Source of the DNA: Candidatus Brevundimonas colombiensis
GTDB lineage: Bacteria; Pseudomonadota; Alphaproteobacteria; Caulobacterales; Caulobacteraceae
Direction: 5' to 3'
Assembly: GCA_029202665.1 (NCBI GenBank)
Contig: CP119326.1
Span: forward strand, 3,232,782 to 3,296,781
DNA length: 64,000 bases
Shown piece after piece: positions 35,699 to 43,653 of the stretch (position 1 is its first letter; every line of letters starts with the position of its first letter). The notes beneath the pieces are model-generated. The model saw only the letters and a list, made by a program, of their open reading frames with translations. It was not told the origin of the DNA and did no database searches. A program made the translations under genes and the position numbers.

Positions 35699-36484
35699 TC
35701 AGGCGCCGGTGAAGGCCGCAGCCCGTTTTTCCATGAAGGCGCGCACGCCTTCGCGGTGATCGGCGCTTTGCCCCGCCGTACGCTGGGCCGCGCGCTCTTG
35801 GGCCAAGGCGGTTTCCCAGTCCGCATCGACCGCCGACCAGGCCAGTTGGCGGATAAGCCTCTGGGAATAGGCGCCCTTGGCCAGACGCTGCGCCAGGGCC
35901 AAGGCCGCCTCGGCCAGTTCAGCGTCCGGCACGACCCGGTTGATCAGGCCCCATTCCAGCGCCTTGGCCGCAGACAACCGTTCACCCAGCAGCATCAGCT
36001 CGGACGCCCGCGCCCGGCCGATGGTGCGTACCAGCAGATGTGAGGAGCCGCCGTCGGGGGCCAGTCCAATGCGGGAAAAGGCCTGAAGAAAGAAGGCGCT
36101 CTCTCCCGCCACGATCATGTCGCCCGCCAGAGCCAGCGAGGCCCCGACGCCAGCCGCAGCCCCGTTGACGGCGCTGACCCAAGGCAGGGGCATGTTCCGC
36201 AGCCGGGTCATCAGCGGATTGATATGACTGTCCAGGGTCTCGCCGGCGTCATAATCCGCCCCGTCCATCCGGCCCTCCATGCCCATGCCGATATTGGCCC
36301 CGGAACAAAAGGCCCGACCGGCGCCGGTCAAGATCATCGCCCGCGCCTTGGCCGCAACCTCGTCCAGAAGGTCGCCAAAGGCCTCGATCGAGCCCAGGGT
36401 GACGGCATTCAGGGTTGATGGGTCGTCCATCCGCAGAATCGCGATCTGATCGCGCCATTCCAGGCTCATGCCGGTCGTAGTCAT
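35699..36484 (-). CDS. Crotonase-family protein, PaaG-like
   Basis: 261 residues from the ATG at 36484, which has GGGAG about 8 nt upstream. The longer frame up to 36766 runs through the GFA-family gene in another frame and is rejected. Oxyanion-hole AFCSGANIGM; AAAGVGASLALAGDMIVAGESAFFLQAFSRIGLAPDGGSSHLL has Asp in the APDGG loop, as in PaaG-type enoyl-CoA isomerases, and lacks the two hydratase glutamates. Double-bond shifting during ring or branched-chain beta-oxidation is likely (inference). Confidence 0.88.
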   Translation of the reverse strand: MTTTGMSLEWRDQIAILRMDDPSTLNAVTLGSIEAFGDLLDEVAAKARAMILTGAGRAFCSGANIGMGMEGRMDGADYDAGETLDSHINPLMTRLRNMPLPWVSAVNGAAAGVGASLALAGDMIVAGESAFFLQAFSRIGLAPDGGSSHLLVRTIGRARASELMLLGERLSAAKALEWGLINRVVPDAELAEAALALAQRLAKGAYSQRLIRQLAWSAVDADWETALAQERAAQRTAGQSADHREGVRAFMEKRAAAFTGA

Positions 36485-36509
36485 CTTGTTTTCTCCCTTG
36501 CCAATCCAA

Positions 36510-36932
36510 TCAGGCGGGCGGGCTTTTCTCGAATTGAACGGCGCCTGCGGGCAGTTCGACCCAGGGCAGCTTTGAACGGGTCCATATGTGCACCTGCGGT
36601 CCATAGGGGCCGGCGTCGTCCAGAGTGCCGGCCTTGACGGCCACGATCTTGGGCGTTGCCGCAGGAACCGAGCGGATCGGCGATCCACAGGCCGGGCAAA
36701 ACTGCCGCTCGACCGGCGCGCCGCTTTCGGTGTCGGTATCCGAATAGACCGCCAGCTCACCTTCAATCGACAGGGTTGAGGCGCGCACCACCAGATTGAC
36801 CGAATAGGCCGCGCCCGACTGCTTGCGACAGTTGGTGCAGTGACAGGCTGCGACGGCCAGCGGCGGCGCGCTCAGAACGTAGCGTACGGCTCCGCAGTTG
36901 CAGCCGCCGGTCAGTTTGAAATCGTCGGACAT
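36510..36932 (-). CDS. GFA/CENP-V-family zinc-binding protein
   Basis: 140 residues. The Gfa zinc pattern is intact: GGCNCGAVRY, AACHCTNCRKQSGAAYS, and QFCPACGSPI. The family includes glutathione-dependent formaldehyde-activating enzyme homologues, most of unproven function. Between the GMC oxidoreductase (14 bp upstream) and the PaaG-like crotonase, apparently co-transcribed. A role in scavenging an aldehyde or formaldehyde released by oxidative demethylation is possible but unproven. Confidence 0.88.
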   Translation of the reverse strand: MSDDFKLTGGCNCGAVRYVLSAPPLAVAACHCTNCRKQSGAAYSVNLVVRASTLSIEGELAVYSDTDTESGAPVERQFCPACGSPIRSVPAATPKIVAVKAGTLDDAGPYGPQVHIWTRSKLPWVELPAGAVQFEKSPPA

Positions 36933-36946
36933 GGCAGGCTCTCCGA

Positions 36947-38554
36947 TCAGGCCGCCGAGGCGGCGTCACGCTGGATGATGTCGGCCGCGCGCCAGGCCAT
37001 GGCCATGGTCGGGCCGTTAGTGTTGCCCGATGGGACGACCGGCATGATGGAGGTATCCATCACGCGCAGGCCATCGACGCCGCGCACCTTCAACTCGGGA
37101 TCAACCACCGAGGCCGCGTCCTTGCCCATGCGACAGCTGCCGACCGCGTGGTAGCCGCAAATCCCATGACGGTCGAAGGCGTCCAGAATCTCGGCGTCGC
37201 TCTGATAGTTCGGGCCGGGCATAGTCTCTTCGACGATCAACGCCTTCAGCGCCGGTTGCTCGGCCCAGTCACGCGCTCGCTTCAGCGCCGCGACCATCGC
37301 TTTGCGATCCGCCTCGGTCGACCGATAGTTGGGCTGGAACACGGCCGGCGCCGCCGGATCGCGCGTCTCGATGTGGATGCTGCCGCGCGATGTGGGGCGC
37401 AGCGGATAGATGACCACATTCATGCCCGGGAAGGGCTCCAGCTCTGTGCGATTGGCGAGATTGAAGCTGTAGGGAGCCGCCAGCATCTGCAGGTCCGGTC
37501 GCGGCTGCGACGGGTCAGATTTGAACCAGGCGCCGATCTCATAAGCGGCGGACGACATGGGGCCGTCCTTGGTCAGATAGTAGAGCGCCGTCGATTTAAG
37601 CAGCCGCAGTCCCGAGAACTCGCGGTTCTGGGACAGCTGGGCGTTCAGCTTCCACTGCATGACAATGCCACGATGTTCGATCAGGCCCTCGCCGACCTCG
37701 GGCAGGTCATGAACAACCGGAACCCCCAGCGCCTCCAGCCGCGCCGCGTCGCCGACGCCTGAACGTTCCAAAATGCCCGGCGTGGACATGGCGCCGCCGC
37801 ACAGGATGACCTCGCGTGCGGCCTGGATGGTTTCGGCGGCGCCGTTACGACGAACCTCGACACCCACGGCCCGGCGCCCCTTGAACAGGACGCGGTCGGC
37901 GGTGCGGTCGGTCAGGATGGTCAGATTCCGACGTCCTTCGACCGGACGGATGAAGGCCGTGGCCGCGCTCTGACGCTTGCCCTTGTAAATCGTCCGCGGC
38001 GTATAGCCGATGCGCTCGACGTCATCCGGCTCGTTGATGTCCGCCTTGACAGTCCAGCCGAGGGTGCGTCCTGCGGCCACCTGGGCGTCGCTGAGCTTAT
38101 CGCGCAAGGTCGGCATGGAGACCTTGAGCGGCCCCTTGTCGCCGCGCGTCGGCGCCGCGCCCAGCTCGTGGTTTTCAAGGGCTTGATAGGCCGCACCGAT
38201 GTGATCCCAGGACCAGTCGTCGCTGGACAGGGCGGCGATGCCGTCGAAGTCGGCAGGCTGGCCACGAACATACATCATGCCGTTGACCGAGCTGGAACCG
38301 CCCAGCACCCGCCCGCGCACCCAGATCTCGGCCTGACCGCCGCTGGCCTCTTCGGGCTTGCTGGCGTGCAACCATAGATGGGCCGGGTCCTGCATGACCT
38401 TGGCTAGGCCCTTGGGCATGGAGATGAACGGGTGGCTATCGCGCGGCCCGGCCTCGATCAGCGCCACGCTGACGGACGGATCTTCGCTCAGGCGATAGGC
38501 CAGGACACAGCCCGCCGCGCCGGCGCCGACGATCACATAGTCAAATTCCGACAC
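36947..38554 (-). CDS. GMC-family FAD-dependent oxidoreductase (choline dehydrogenase-like)
   Basis: 535 residues. FAD motif YVIVGAGAAGCVLAYRLSED, GMC signature 1 region GRVLGGSSSVNGMMYVRG, signature 2 region CGGAMSTPGILERSGVG. Active-site His in GICGYHAVGSCRMG, and the C-terminal SGNTNGPTMAMAWRAAD. Oxidises an alcohol to an aldehyde or ketone; electrons probably pass to the respiratory chain as in choline dehydrogenase. First large gene of the run GMC-GFA-crotonase-crotonase-acyl-CoA dehydrogenase. Logical next step after P450 hydroxylation (inference). Confidence 0.93.
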   Translation of the reverse strand: MSEFDYVIVGAGAAGCVLAYRLSEDPSVSVALIEAGPRDSHPFISMPKGLAKVMQDPAHLWLHASKPEEASGGQAEIWVRGRVLGGSSSVNGMMYVRGQPADFDGIAALSSDDWSWDHIGAAYQALENHELGAAPTRGDKGPLKVSMPTLRDKLSDAQVAAGRTLGWTVKADINEPDDVERIGYTPRTIYKGKRQSAATAFIRPVEGRRNLTILTDRTADRVLFKGRRAVGVEVRRNGAAETIQAAREVILCGGAMSTPGILERSGVGDAARLEALGVPVVHDLPEVGEGLIEHRGIVMQWKLNAQLSQNREFSGLRLLKSTALYYLTKDGPMSSAAYEIGAWFKSDPSQPRPDLQMLAAPYSFNLANRTELEPFPGMNVVIYPLRPTSRGSIHIETRDPAAPAVFQPNYRSTEADRKAMVAALKRARDWAEQPALKALIVEETMPGPNYQSDAEILDAFDRHGICGYHAVGSCRMGKDAASVVDPELKVRGVDGLRVMDTSIMPVVPSGNTNGPTMAMAWRAADIIQRDAASAA

Positions 38555-38604
38555 GACAACCTCCTTTGGATGGTCTCCGCCTCAAAGTTTCGAGACGGTT
38601 CGAA

Positions 38605-38623
38605 AAATCAGCGGGCGGCCCGC
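38605..38623 (-). terminator. Possible weak terminator or attenuator between ferredoxin and GMC genes
   Basis: GCGGG-ccg-CCCGC (5-bp stem) followed on the minus strand by TGATTTTTCG, within the 88-bp gap. Could reduce read-through from ferredoxin into the GMC operon. Confidence 0.3.
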
Positions 38624-38642
38624 ACCACCAAGGGCGGGGCTT

Positions 38643-38960
38643 TCAGTCTTCGGGCGCGATGGTGACGCTTAGGCCGTCGAGATCGTCGACGAACCGCAGC
38701 TGACAGGACAGACGCGAATTGGCCTGCCGATACTCGGAGCTGTCCAGCAGATCGTTCTCCGCCGCTTGGATCGGCGACAACCGCCCCAGGTCGCTCTCGA
38801 GCACATAGACATGGCAGGTCGCGCAGGAGCAGGAGCCGCCACACATGGCGACCAGTTCGTCGAAGCCCGCGTCACGCAGAATCTCCATGACGCTGCGTCC
38901 GGCATCACCCTCGATCTGGCGGCTCTCGCCGTCCCGGGTGGTCACGGTCAGTTGGGGCAA
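38643..38960 (-). CDS. 2Fe-2S ferredoxin, putidaredoxin/adrenodoxin type
   Basis: 105 residues with cluster ligands Cys40, Cys46, Cys49 and Cys86 (C-x5-C-x2-C...C, with an extra Cys44 inside the loop), the same spacing as putidaredoxin. Acidic helix SDLGRLSPIQAAENDLL and acidic C-terminus (IAPED) fit P450-partner ferredoxins. Very probably the electron carrier between the ferredoxin reductase (46534) and the P450 (42428), although it is 3.5 kb from the P450. RBS AAGAAGAGGG upstream. Confidence 0.93.
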   Translation of the reverse strand: MPQLTVTTRDGESRQIEGDAGRSVMEILRDAGFDELVAMCGGSCSCATCHVYVLESDLGRLSPIQAAENDLLDSSEYRQANSRLSCQLRFVDDLDGLSVTIAPED

Positions 38961-38999
38961 TTTTGACCCTCTTCTTGGTCAGACTGAAGCTACAAAGTG

Positions 39000-39039
39000 A
39001 AAAGAGGACTGGGCGGCGGGTCGCACCGCCGCCCAGTCC
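39000..39039 (-). terminator. Strong intrinsic terminator of the TonB receptor gene
   Basis: Perfect 14-bp stem GGACTGGGCGGCGG / CCGCCGCCCAGTCC with a 6-nt loop; the minus-strand tail reads TCTTTTC. Directly after the receptor stop at 39046. Confidence 0.9.
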
Positions 39040-39045
39040 GCCGGA

Positions 39046-41466
39046 TCAGAACCGCCAGGCGAACTCCAGATAGACTTCGCGGTGGTTGTCGACGAAGGCC
39101 GACATGTCGGCCAGAACGCCAGTCGTCGTGCCCGTGCCCGTGCCCCCGCTGAACGGGATGTCGTTGGCGGCCGTCACGACCAGTTCGTTGGTCAGGTTTC
39201 GACCGATCAGTGACACGGTCCAGCGGCCATCAGGTGCCACCAGGGCGATCGAGGTGTCGATCTTGGTGAAGGCGTCCTGGACGGCGTCAGGACGAAGGGC
39301 ATCGGTGAAGTTGTATTCGGACGTATAGCTGAGGTCGCCGTTCCACTTCAGCGTGATGCCGGAAGCCGTCACCGCGCGTTCAAAACTGGCGCCCAGACGG
39401 CCGGCGAACTCCGGCGCCTTGGGCGGGGTCCGACCTTCATAATCCTGGCCGTTGAAGACACCGCCAAACTCAAGCTTGTTACAGCCTTCGGCGATCGTCT
39501 GCCCCGGATAACATTGACCGATATAGTCCTGGTATTCGGCGCTATTCCAGGCGGCCGCACCTCTGAAACTCAACCCATCAACGCTGGCCACGCGATAGTT
39601 GAAGTCCGCTTCGATGCCCATGGTGCGCAGCTTGCCGGCATTGCCGGCGGTCAGCGAATTCGTCTGCGGGTCATAGTATTGGACCTGCAGATCCTCGTAG
39701 AGATAGTGGTAGGCTGTAATGCCCAGGTTCAATCGACGGTCCAGCGCCAGGGTGCGAAGGCCGGCCTCAAAGCCTTGAGCCGTCTCTGCGCCAAAGCGGC
39801 CTTTTTCCACCGAGGCGTCGGGCGTCAAGGCCTGCGAGACGTTGAAGCCGCCCGCCTTGAAGCCTTGTTTGTAGGCGGCGTAGATCGTCGTATCGTGGGC
39901 TGGCTTGTAGCGCAGCGTGACTTCCGGCGAGAAGTTGTCGTCGTCATACTCGTCATACAGCGCGATGCCGCCAGGGAAATTCGCCGCGACAAAGCTGTGG
40001 CCATCCAACGAGCGCTGATAGCTGTCGCGCTTTTCCTTGCTGTAGCGCCCGCCGCCGCTCAGTTCCCACTGATCGCCGATCGCCCATGACGCCTGAGCGA
40101 AGACCGACATGGAATCGGACTTGAATCCGTTATCGCGGCGGAAGGTGACGTAGGAACCCGTGACCGGATCGAGCGGCAGCGGAATGATATAGGCGTCGGT
40201 GTTGAACTCGAACTCGCCACGCGCCCAGAAGGCGCCGGTCGAGAAGTTGATCGGCCCATCGAACTTCGTCTCGAAACGCAGCTCCTGAGAATACTGCGTG
40301 AAGTCGGCGAACTGGGTGAAGGAGGCTGGGTAGGCCTCGCCCGAGACGTTGTTCAGATCGTACTGGTCGAAGTGGTAGTAGCCGGTGATCGACTCCACAT
40401 CGAACTTGTCATCCTCCCACTTGGCGGTGACGACCGCGTACTCGGAACCGAACTCGGCATAGGGCTCGCCATCACGTGCATAGCGATAGTTGGCCTCGGC
40501 GACATTGCGCGGCAGGGCCGACGAGTCGGAACGGCCGTCGATCTTGCAGTCCGCGTTCGGGCTGGGCGGCAAACCGTTGGCCGAGGCCGGCGTGGTTCGG
40601 CCGCCCCCACAGATGCGCTCAATGATGTCTGTCGGACCGCCGTCATCAACCGAGGTCATGCCTGCCTTAAGCCGCACCGACAATTGCGACGTCGGATCCC
40701 AATCCAGGGTCAGACGCGCCGCCCGGCTTTGCGCACCCCCACGATGGTCGCTGGGCCGGTGCCAGTCATCCTGGCCCGGGACCAGGGCGGGATAGGTATC
40801 GGCGGCGGTGTTGGTGAAGGCGCCCTTGCTGTCCGACAGGCGGGCGGCGAAACGACCCCGCAAGGTGTCGGTGATCGGGCCGGAGACGTAGGCCTCGCCA
40901 TACCACTCCTGGCCCTCGAAGCCGTAACCCGTCTTGGCGCCAGCTTCGAAATTGGCCGTTGGATTATTCGAGTTGACGTTGATCAGGCCGCCGGTCGTGT
41001 TCTTGCCGTAGAACAGCGCCTGAGGTCCCTTCAGGACCTCAACGTTCTGAATGTCGAACTGCGGCAGACTGATTTCGCGGCCGCGGCTCATTGGCAGGCC
41101 GTCGATCACGAAGGAGACCGACTGGTCGAACCCGGCGGACAGGGCGGTCGAGCCGACGCCACGCAAAAAGATGCTGGCCGACGAACCAGAAGCCGCCTTG
41201 CCCGTCACCAGGGACGGCACCAGGGTGGCCAGGTCGCTGACCCGCGACACCGAGTAGTCGCTGAGCGACTCGCCGCCGATGGCGGTGATCGCAACCGGAA
41301 CATCGATCAGACGCTCATCGCGACGGCGCGCCTGCACCACGATATCCTCAACTACCGTCGGCGTCTGCGCATCCGCCTGCTGCGCGATAGCCATCGGCGC
41401 CGAGCCGAGGCTCGACACCAGGGCGATGCCCGCCACGCCAGCCCAAAGGCTTGCCTTTCTCCTCAT
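39046..41466 (-). CDS. TonB-dependent receptor of the catabolic island
   Basis: 806-residue outer-membrane transporter. Signal peptide MRRKASLWAGVAG...APMAIAQ, TonB-box/plug start VVEDIVVQARRRDERLIDVPVAITAIGG, plug motif VEVLKGPQALFYGKNTTGGLINV, C-terminal YLEFAWRF. Fits the large TonB-receptor class used by sphingomonads and Caulobacter for bulky or hydrophobic substrates. Divergent from a TetR gene with one operator copy between them, and transcriptionally closed by a strong terminator. Likely the uptake gate for the island's substrate (inference). Confidence 0.93.
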   Translation of the reverse strand: MRRKASLWAGVAGIALVSSLGSAPMAIAQQADAQTPTVVEDIVVQARRRDERLIDVPVAITAIGGESLSDYSVSRVSDLATLVPSLVTGKAASGSSASIFLRGVGSTALSAGFDQSVSFVIDGLPMSRGREISLPQFDIQNVEVLKGPQALFYGKNTTGGLINVNSNNPTANFEAGAKTGYGFEGQEWYGEAYVSGPITDTLRGRFAARLSDSKGAFTNTAADTYPALVPGQDDWHRPSDHRGGAQSRAARLTLDWDPTSQLSVRLKAGMTSVDDGGPTDIIERICGGGRTTPASANGLPPSPNADCKIDGRSDSSALPRNVAEANYRYARDGEPYAEFGSEYAVVTAKWEDDKFDVESITGYYHFDQYDLNNVSGEAYPASFTQFADFTQYSQELRFETKFDGPINFSTGAFWARGEFEFNTDAYIIPLPLDPVTGSYVTFRRDNGFKSDSMSVFAQASWAIGDQWELSGGGRYSKEKRDSYQRSLDGHSFVAANFPGGIALYDEYDDDNFSPEVTLRYKPAHDTTIYAAYKQGFKAGGFNVSQALTPDASVEKGRFGAETAQGFEAGLRTLALDRRLNLGITAYHYLYEDLQVQYYDPQTNSLTAGNAGKLRTMGIEADFNYRVASVDGLSFRGAAAWNSAEYQDYIGQCYPGQTIAEGCNKLEFGGVFNGQDYEGRTPPKAPEFAGRLGASFERAVTASGITLKWNGDLSYTSEYNFTDALRPDAVQDAFTKIDTSIALVAPDGRWTVSLIGRNLTNELVVTAANDIPFSGGTGTGTTTGVLADMSAFVDNHREVYLEFAWRF

Positions 41467-41543
41467 TGTCGTCTCTCCCTTTTCGCCGTTTAGACGGCTT
41501 GTTTTGATGCCTTATAGCCGCACAATTAACTTCGGGCGTCAAT

Positions 41544-41559
41544 TTATTTGATTGATTGA
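41544..41559. promoter_or_regulatory. Operator-like palindrome, site g (receptor/TetR divergent promoter)
   Basis: TTATTTGATTGATTGA, 1 mismatch to the consensus, 78 bp upstream of the TonB receptor start and 103 bp upstream of the TetR start. Confidence 0.6.
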
Positions 41560-41661
41560 TTACTACGCGTTTTCTCCGCTAGCCCAGATTGGCGTCAGCA
41601 GCGGGTTGAGCACCGAAGCGGGAAATGCAAAGAAATAGCTTTTGAAGTTCAGGAATAGATC

Positions 41662-42369
41662 TTGGCGCGCCCCTCCACTCCGCTCATCAGTCGCAGCGCC
41701 GCCACACAGGCTGCCTTGGATGTCATTGATGAAGTCGGACTGGCGCGCTTTAGCTTGAATCACGTGGCCCGCAAGCTCGGTGTCAGCTCCCCGTCTCTCT
41801 ATCACTACTTTCAAGATAAGGACGAACTTCTTGAAGAAGTCGTCCGTTTGCTTTTTCTGGGACTGCCAGAACTGAAGGATGGACTTGCTCTGCCGGAACT
41901 CAAGAGCAGCGCGTTGCCCTTCGAGGAGCGGATGGTGAACCTCTGCGTCTCCGCCCGGCACGCCATCCTCAAACACCCGAACGCCGCCGTTCTGGTGCTG
42001 CAGTACTTCCCGCGCCGACTGCTGCTTCAAGCCTACGAGGATGCGGCCGACGCCAATCCCTATCCGCCGCAGTTTCACATGGTCATCCTGGAAGGCACCG
42101 ACAAGCTGATGTTCGGGTCAGCTCTGTTCGGCGCCGCAGCGCGAGCGCGCGGCATTGACACCATGCCGGCCTTCAAGCCCGACGGCTATCCGGCAGTCGC
42201 GCGCGCGCTGCAGGCAAGCCCCTTCTCAGACGACGAAAAGCTGCTGGAAGAGACCTTGCGGATGTTCTTTCTCGGTGCGGCCGAGCGCTATCGTCGCGGC
42301 ACATTGGGACAGCCGGTCAATGATACCGAGCATTTGTTCGACACGCCGCCACCTCTGCCCAAGACCTGA
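41662..42369 (+). CDS. TetR-family transcriptional regulator
   Basis: 235 residues. HTH region ARFSLNHVARKLGVSSPSLYHYFQDKDELLEEVV is a textbook TetR DNA-binding domain, followed by a long ligand domain. TTG start with AGGA 7 nt upstream. Divergent from the TonB receptor, sharing the only operator-like site between the two genes; that arrangement is typical for an autoregulating repressor that controls its divergent neighbour. This makes it the leading candidate regulator of the island, ahead of the TetR at 32957 (inference). Confidence 0.92.
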   Translation: MARPSTPLISRSAATQAALDVIDEVGLARFSLNHVARKLGVSSPSLYHYFQDKDELLEEVVRLLFLGLPELKDGLALPELKSSALPFEERMVNLCVSARHAILKHPNAAVLVLQYFPRRLLLQAYEDAADANPYPPQFHMVILEGTDKLMFGSALFGAAARARGIDTMPAFKPDGYPAVARALQASPFSDDEKLLEETLRMFFLGAAERYRRGTLGQPVNDTEHLFDTPPPLPKT

Positions 42370-42372
42370 AAA

Positions 42373-42406
42373 AGACAGGCGGCCCCGCCAAGTCGGCAGG
42401 ACCGCC
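42373..42406 (-). terminator. Terminator after the P450 gene
   Basis: Stem ggcggccccgcc / ggcaggaccgcc (12 bp, two mismatches, 5-nt loop) at 42378-42406. On the minus strand it is followed by TGTCTTTTTC. Ends the long 51.0-42.4 kb minus-strand operon. Confidence 0.65.
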
Positions 42407-42427
42407 CAGGGGGAGGAAATCAATGGG

Positions 42428-43642
42428 TCAGGCTGCCTGCCATTGCAGCGGCAGGGTCTCCAGCGCCATCACCGTCCCGACCCGGAAATGGTGGGGTCGG
42501 CCCGGGGTCGCCTCAAAGGACGGAATGCGCTTGAACCACTCCTCGGTCAGGATGCGCAGCTCCGTGCGACCGAGCACATGGCCAATGCAGAGATGTGGGC
42601 CTGACGAGAAGGTCAGATGGGCGACCTTCTTGCGATCCATGTTGAAGGCATTGGGCGCATCGTAACGCTTTGGATCGCGGCTCCCGAGGCACAGGACGTT
42701 CAGCACCATGTCGCCGTCACGGAAGACGGCGTCGCCGATCTGGCGATCCTTGACGACCATGCGCGGCGTGCTCACCACGCCGTACAGACGAATGGCCTCA
42801 TCGACGAAGGCGGGAATCTGGGACGGATCGTCCGCCAGACGCTTCTGTACGTCCGGCATCTGCGCCAGCTGCTGATAGGCGAAGCCTGTGACGTTGGTGA
42901 CGGTATCCATGCCGCCGAGGAACAGCACGAAGCTCATGGCCAGAATCTCGTCATCGCCCATCTGGCGGCCGCCCACATCGACGGTGATGAAGTGGCTCAT
43001 CAGTTTGTCGTCCGGGTTGGCGCGCTTTTCGGCGATCAATTCGGTCAGAATCCCCATGATGATGCCGCTGAGGCGGGCCAGCTCGGGGCCGTTGTTCTGG
43101 GTCTCGAAGAAGCCCTCGGCCAGATGGCGGAATTCCTGAAGCCGCGACAGGTCCATGCCCATCAGCTCCATGAAGACCGTAACTGGAAACAGCTTGGAGA
43201 CTTCGCCCTGGAAGTCGCAGGCGCCAGTGGCGACGACCTTGTCGATGATCTGGCGCGCCAGCTCGCGGATGCGCGGCTCCAGAACCTTGACGGCGACCGG
43301 GCCGAACATGGGCATCATCGCCTGCCGGTAAGGCAGATTCTCAGGCGGATCGAGGCTTAGGGGAATAAAGAAGGGCGGATTCTCGACGCGCGGAATCTGC
43401 ATCTCCCGAACCGAGAAATGCTCGGGATCGCGCACCACTTCGCCAATGGCGTCAAAGCCTTTGACCATCCAGTGGCCGCCATTCATGCGGGTCCAGAAGA
43501 TGTCCGGCGTCCCATCGAGGGCCGCCGCATAGGTTCCCTGGACATCCTCGCCCACACGCGGGTCGTTATAGATGTCGAAGTCGAAGACCAGGTGATCGGC
43601 CACATAATCGGGCTTGGGCGAGATGTCTGCAGTAACGGCCAT
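42428..43642 (-). CDS. Cytochrome P450, CYP101-like
   Basis: 404-residue soluble class I P450. I-helix LGGMDTVTN (243-250), ExxR as EAIR (282-285), heme loop FSSGPHLCIG with Cys352. The C-terminal half is strikingly like P450cam (LTEEWFKRIPSFEATPG...ALPLQW). In the B'-helix region P450cam has Tyr96 (EAYDFIP), which hydrogen-bonds camphor; here the stretch is NPPFFIP, so that contact is lost and the pocket is more hydrophobic. A norisoprenoid, terpenoid or other cyclic hydrocarbon is more likely than camphor. Last gene of the operon; redox partners are at 46534 and 38643. Confidence 0.94.
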   Translation of the reverse strand: MAVTADISPKPDYVADHLVFDFDIYNDPRVGEDVQGTYAAALDGTPDIFWTRMNGGHWMVKGFDAIGEVVRDPEHFSVREMQIPRVENPPFFIPLSLDPPENLPYRQAMMPMFGPVAVKVLEPRIRELARQIIDKVVATGACDFQGEVSKLFPVTVFMELMGMDLSRLQEFRHLAEGFFETQNNGPELARLSGIIMGILTELIAEKRANPDDKLMSHFITVDVGGRQMGDDEILAMSFVLFLGGMDTVTNVTGFAYQQLAQMPDVQKRLADDPSQIPAFVDEAIRLYGVVSTPRMVVKDRQIGDAVFRDGDMVLNVLCLGSRDPKRYDAPNAFNMDRKKVAHLTFSSGPHLCIGHVLGRTELRILTEEWFKRIPSFEATPGRPHHFRVGTVMALETLPLQWQAA

Positions 43643-43653
43643 GACGATTTTCC

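Noticed and set aside
35699..36766. Longer 355-codon version of the PaaG-like crotonase
   Set aside because: Its first 94 codons overlap the zinc-binding GFA-family gene in another frame; the ATG at 36484 has an RBS and gives normal length.
42428..43642. P450 as a true camphor 5-monooxygenase (camC)
   Set aside because: The Tyr96 region differs and no camphor Baeyer-Villiger genes were found nearby.
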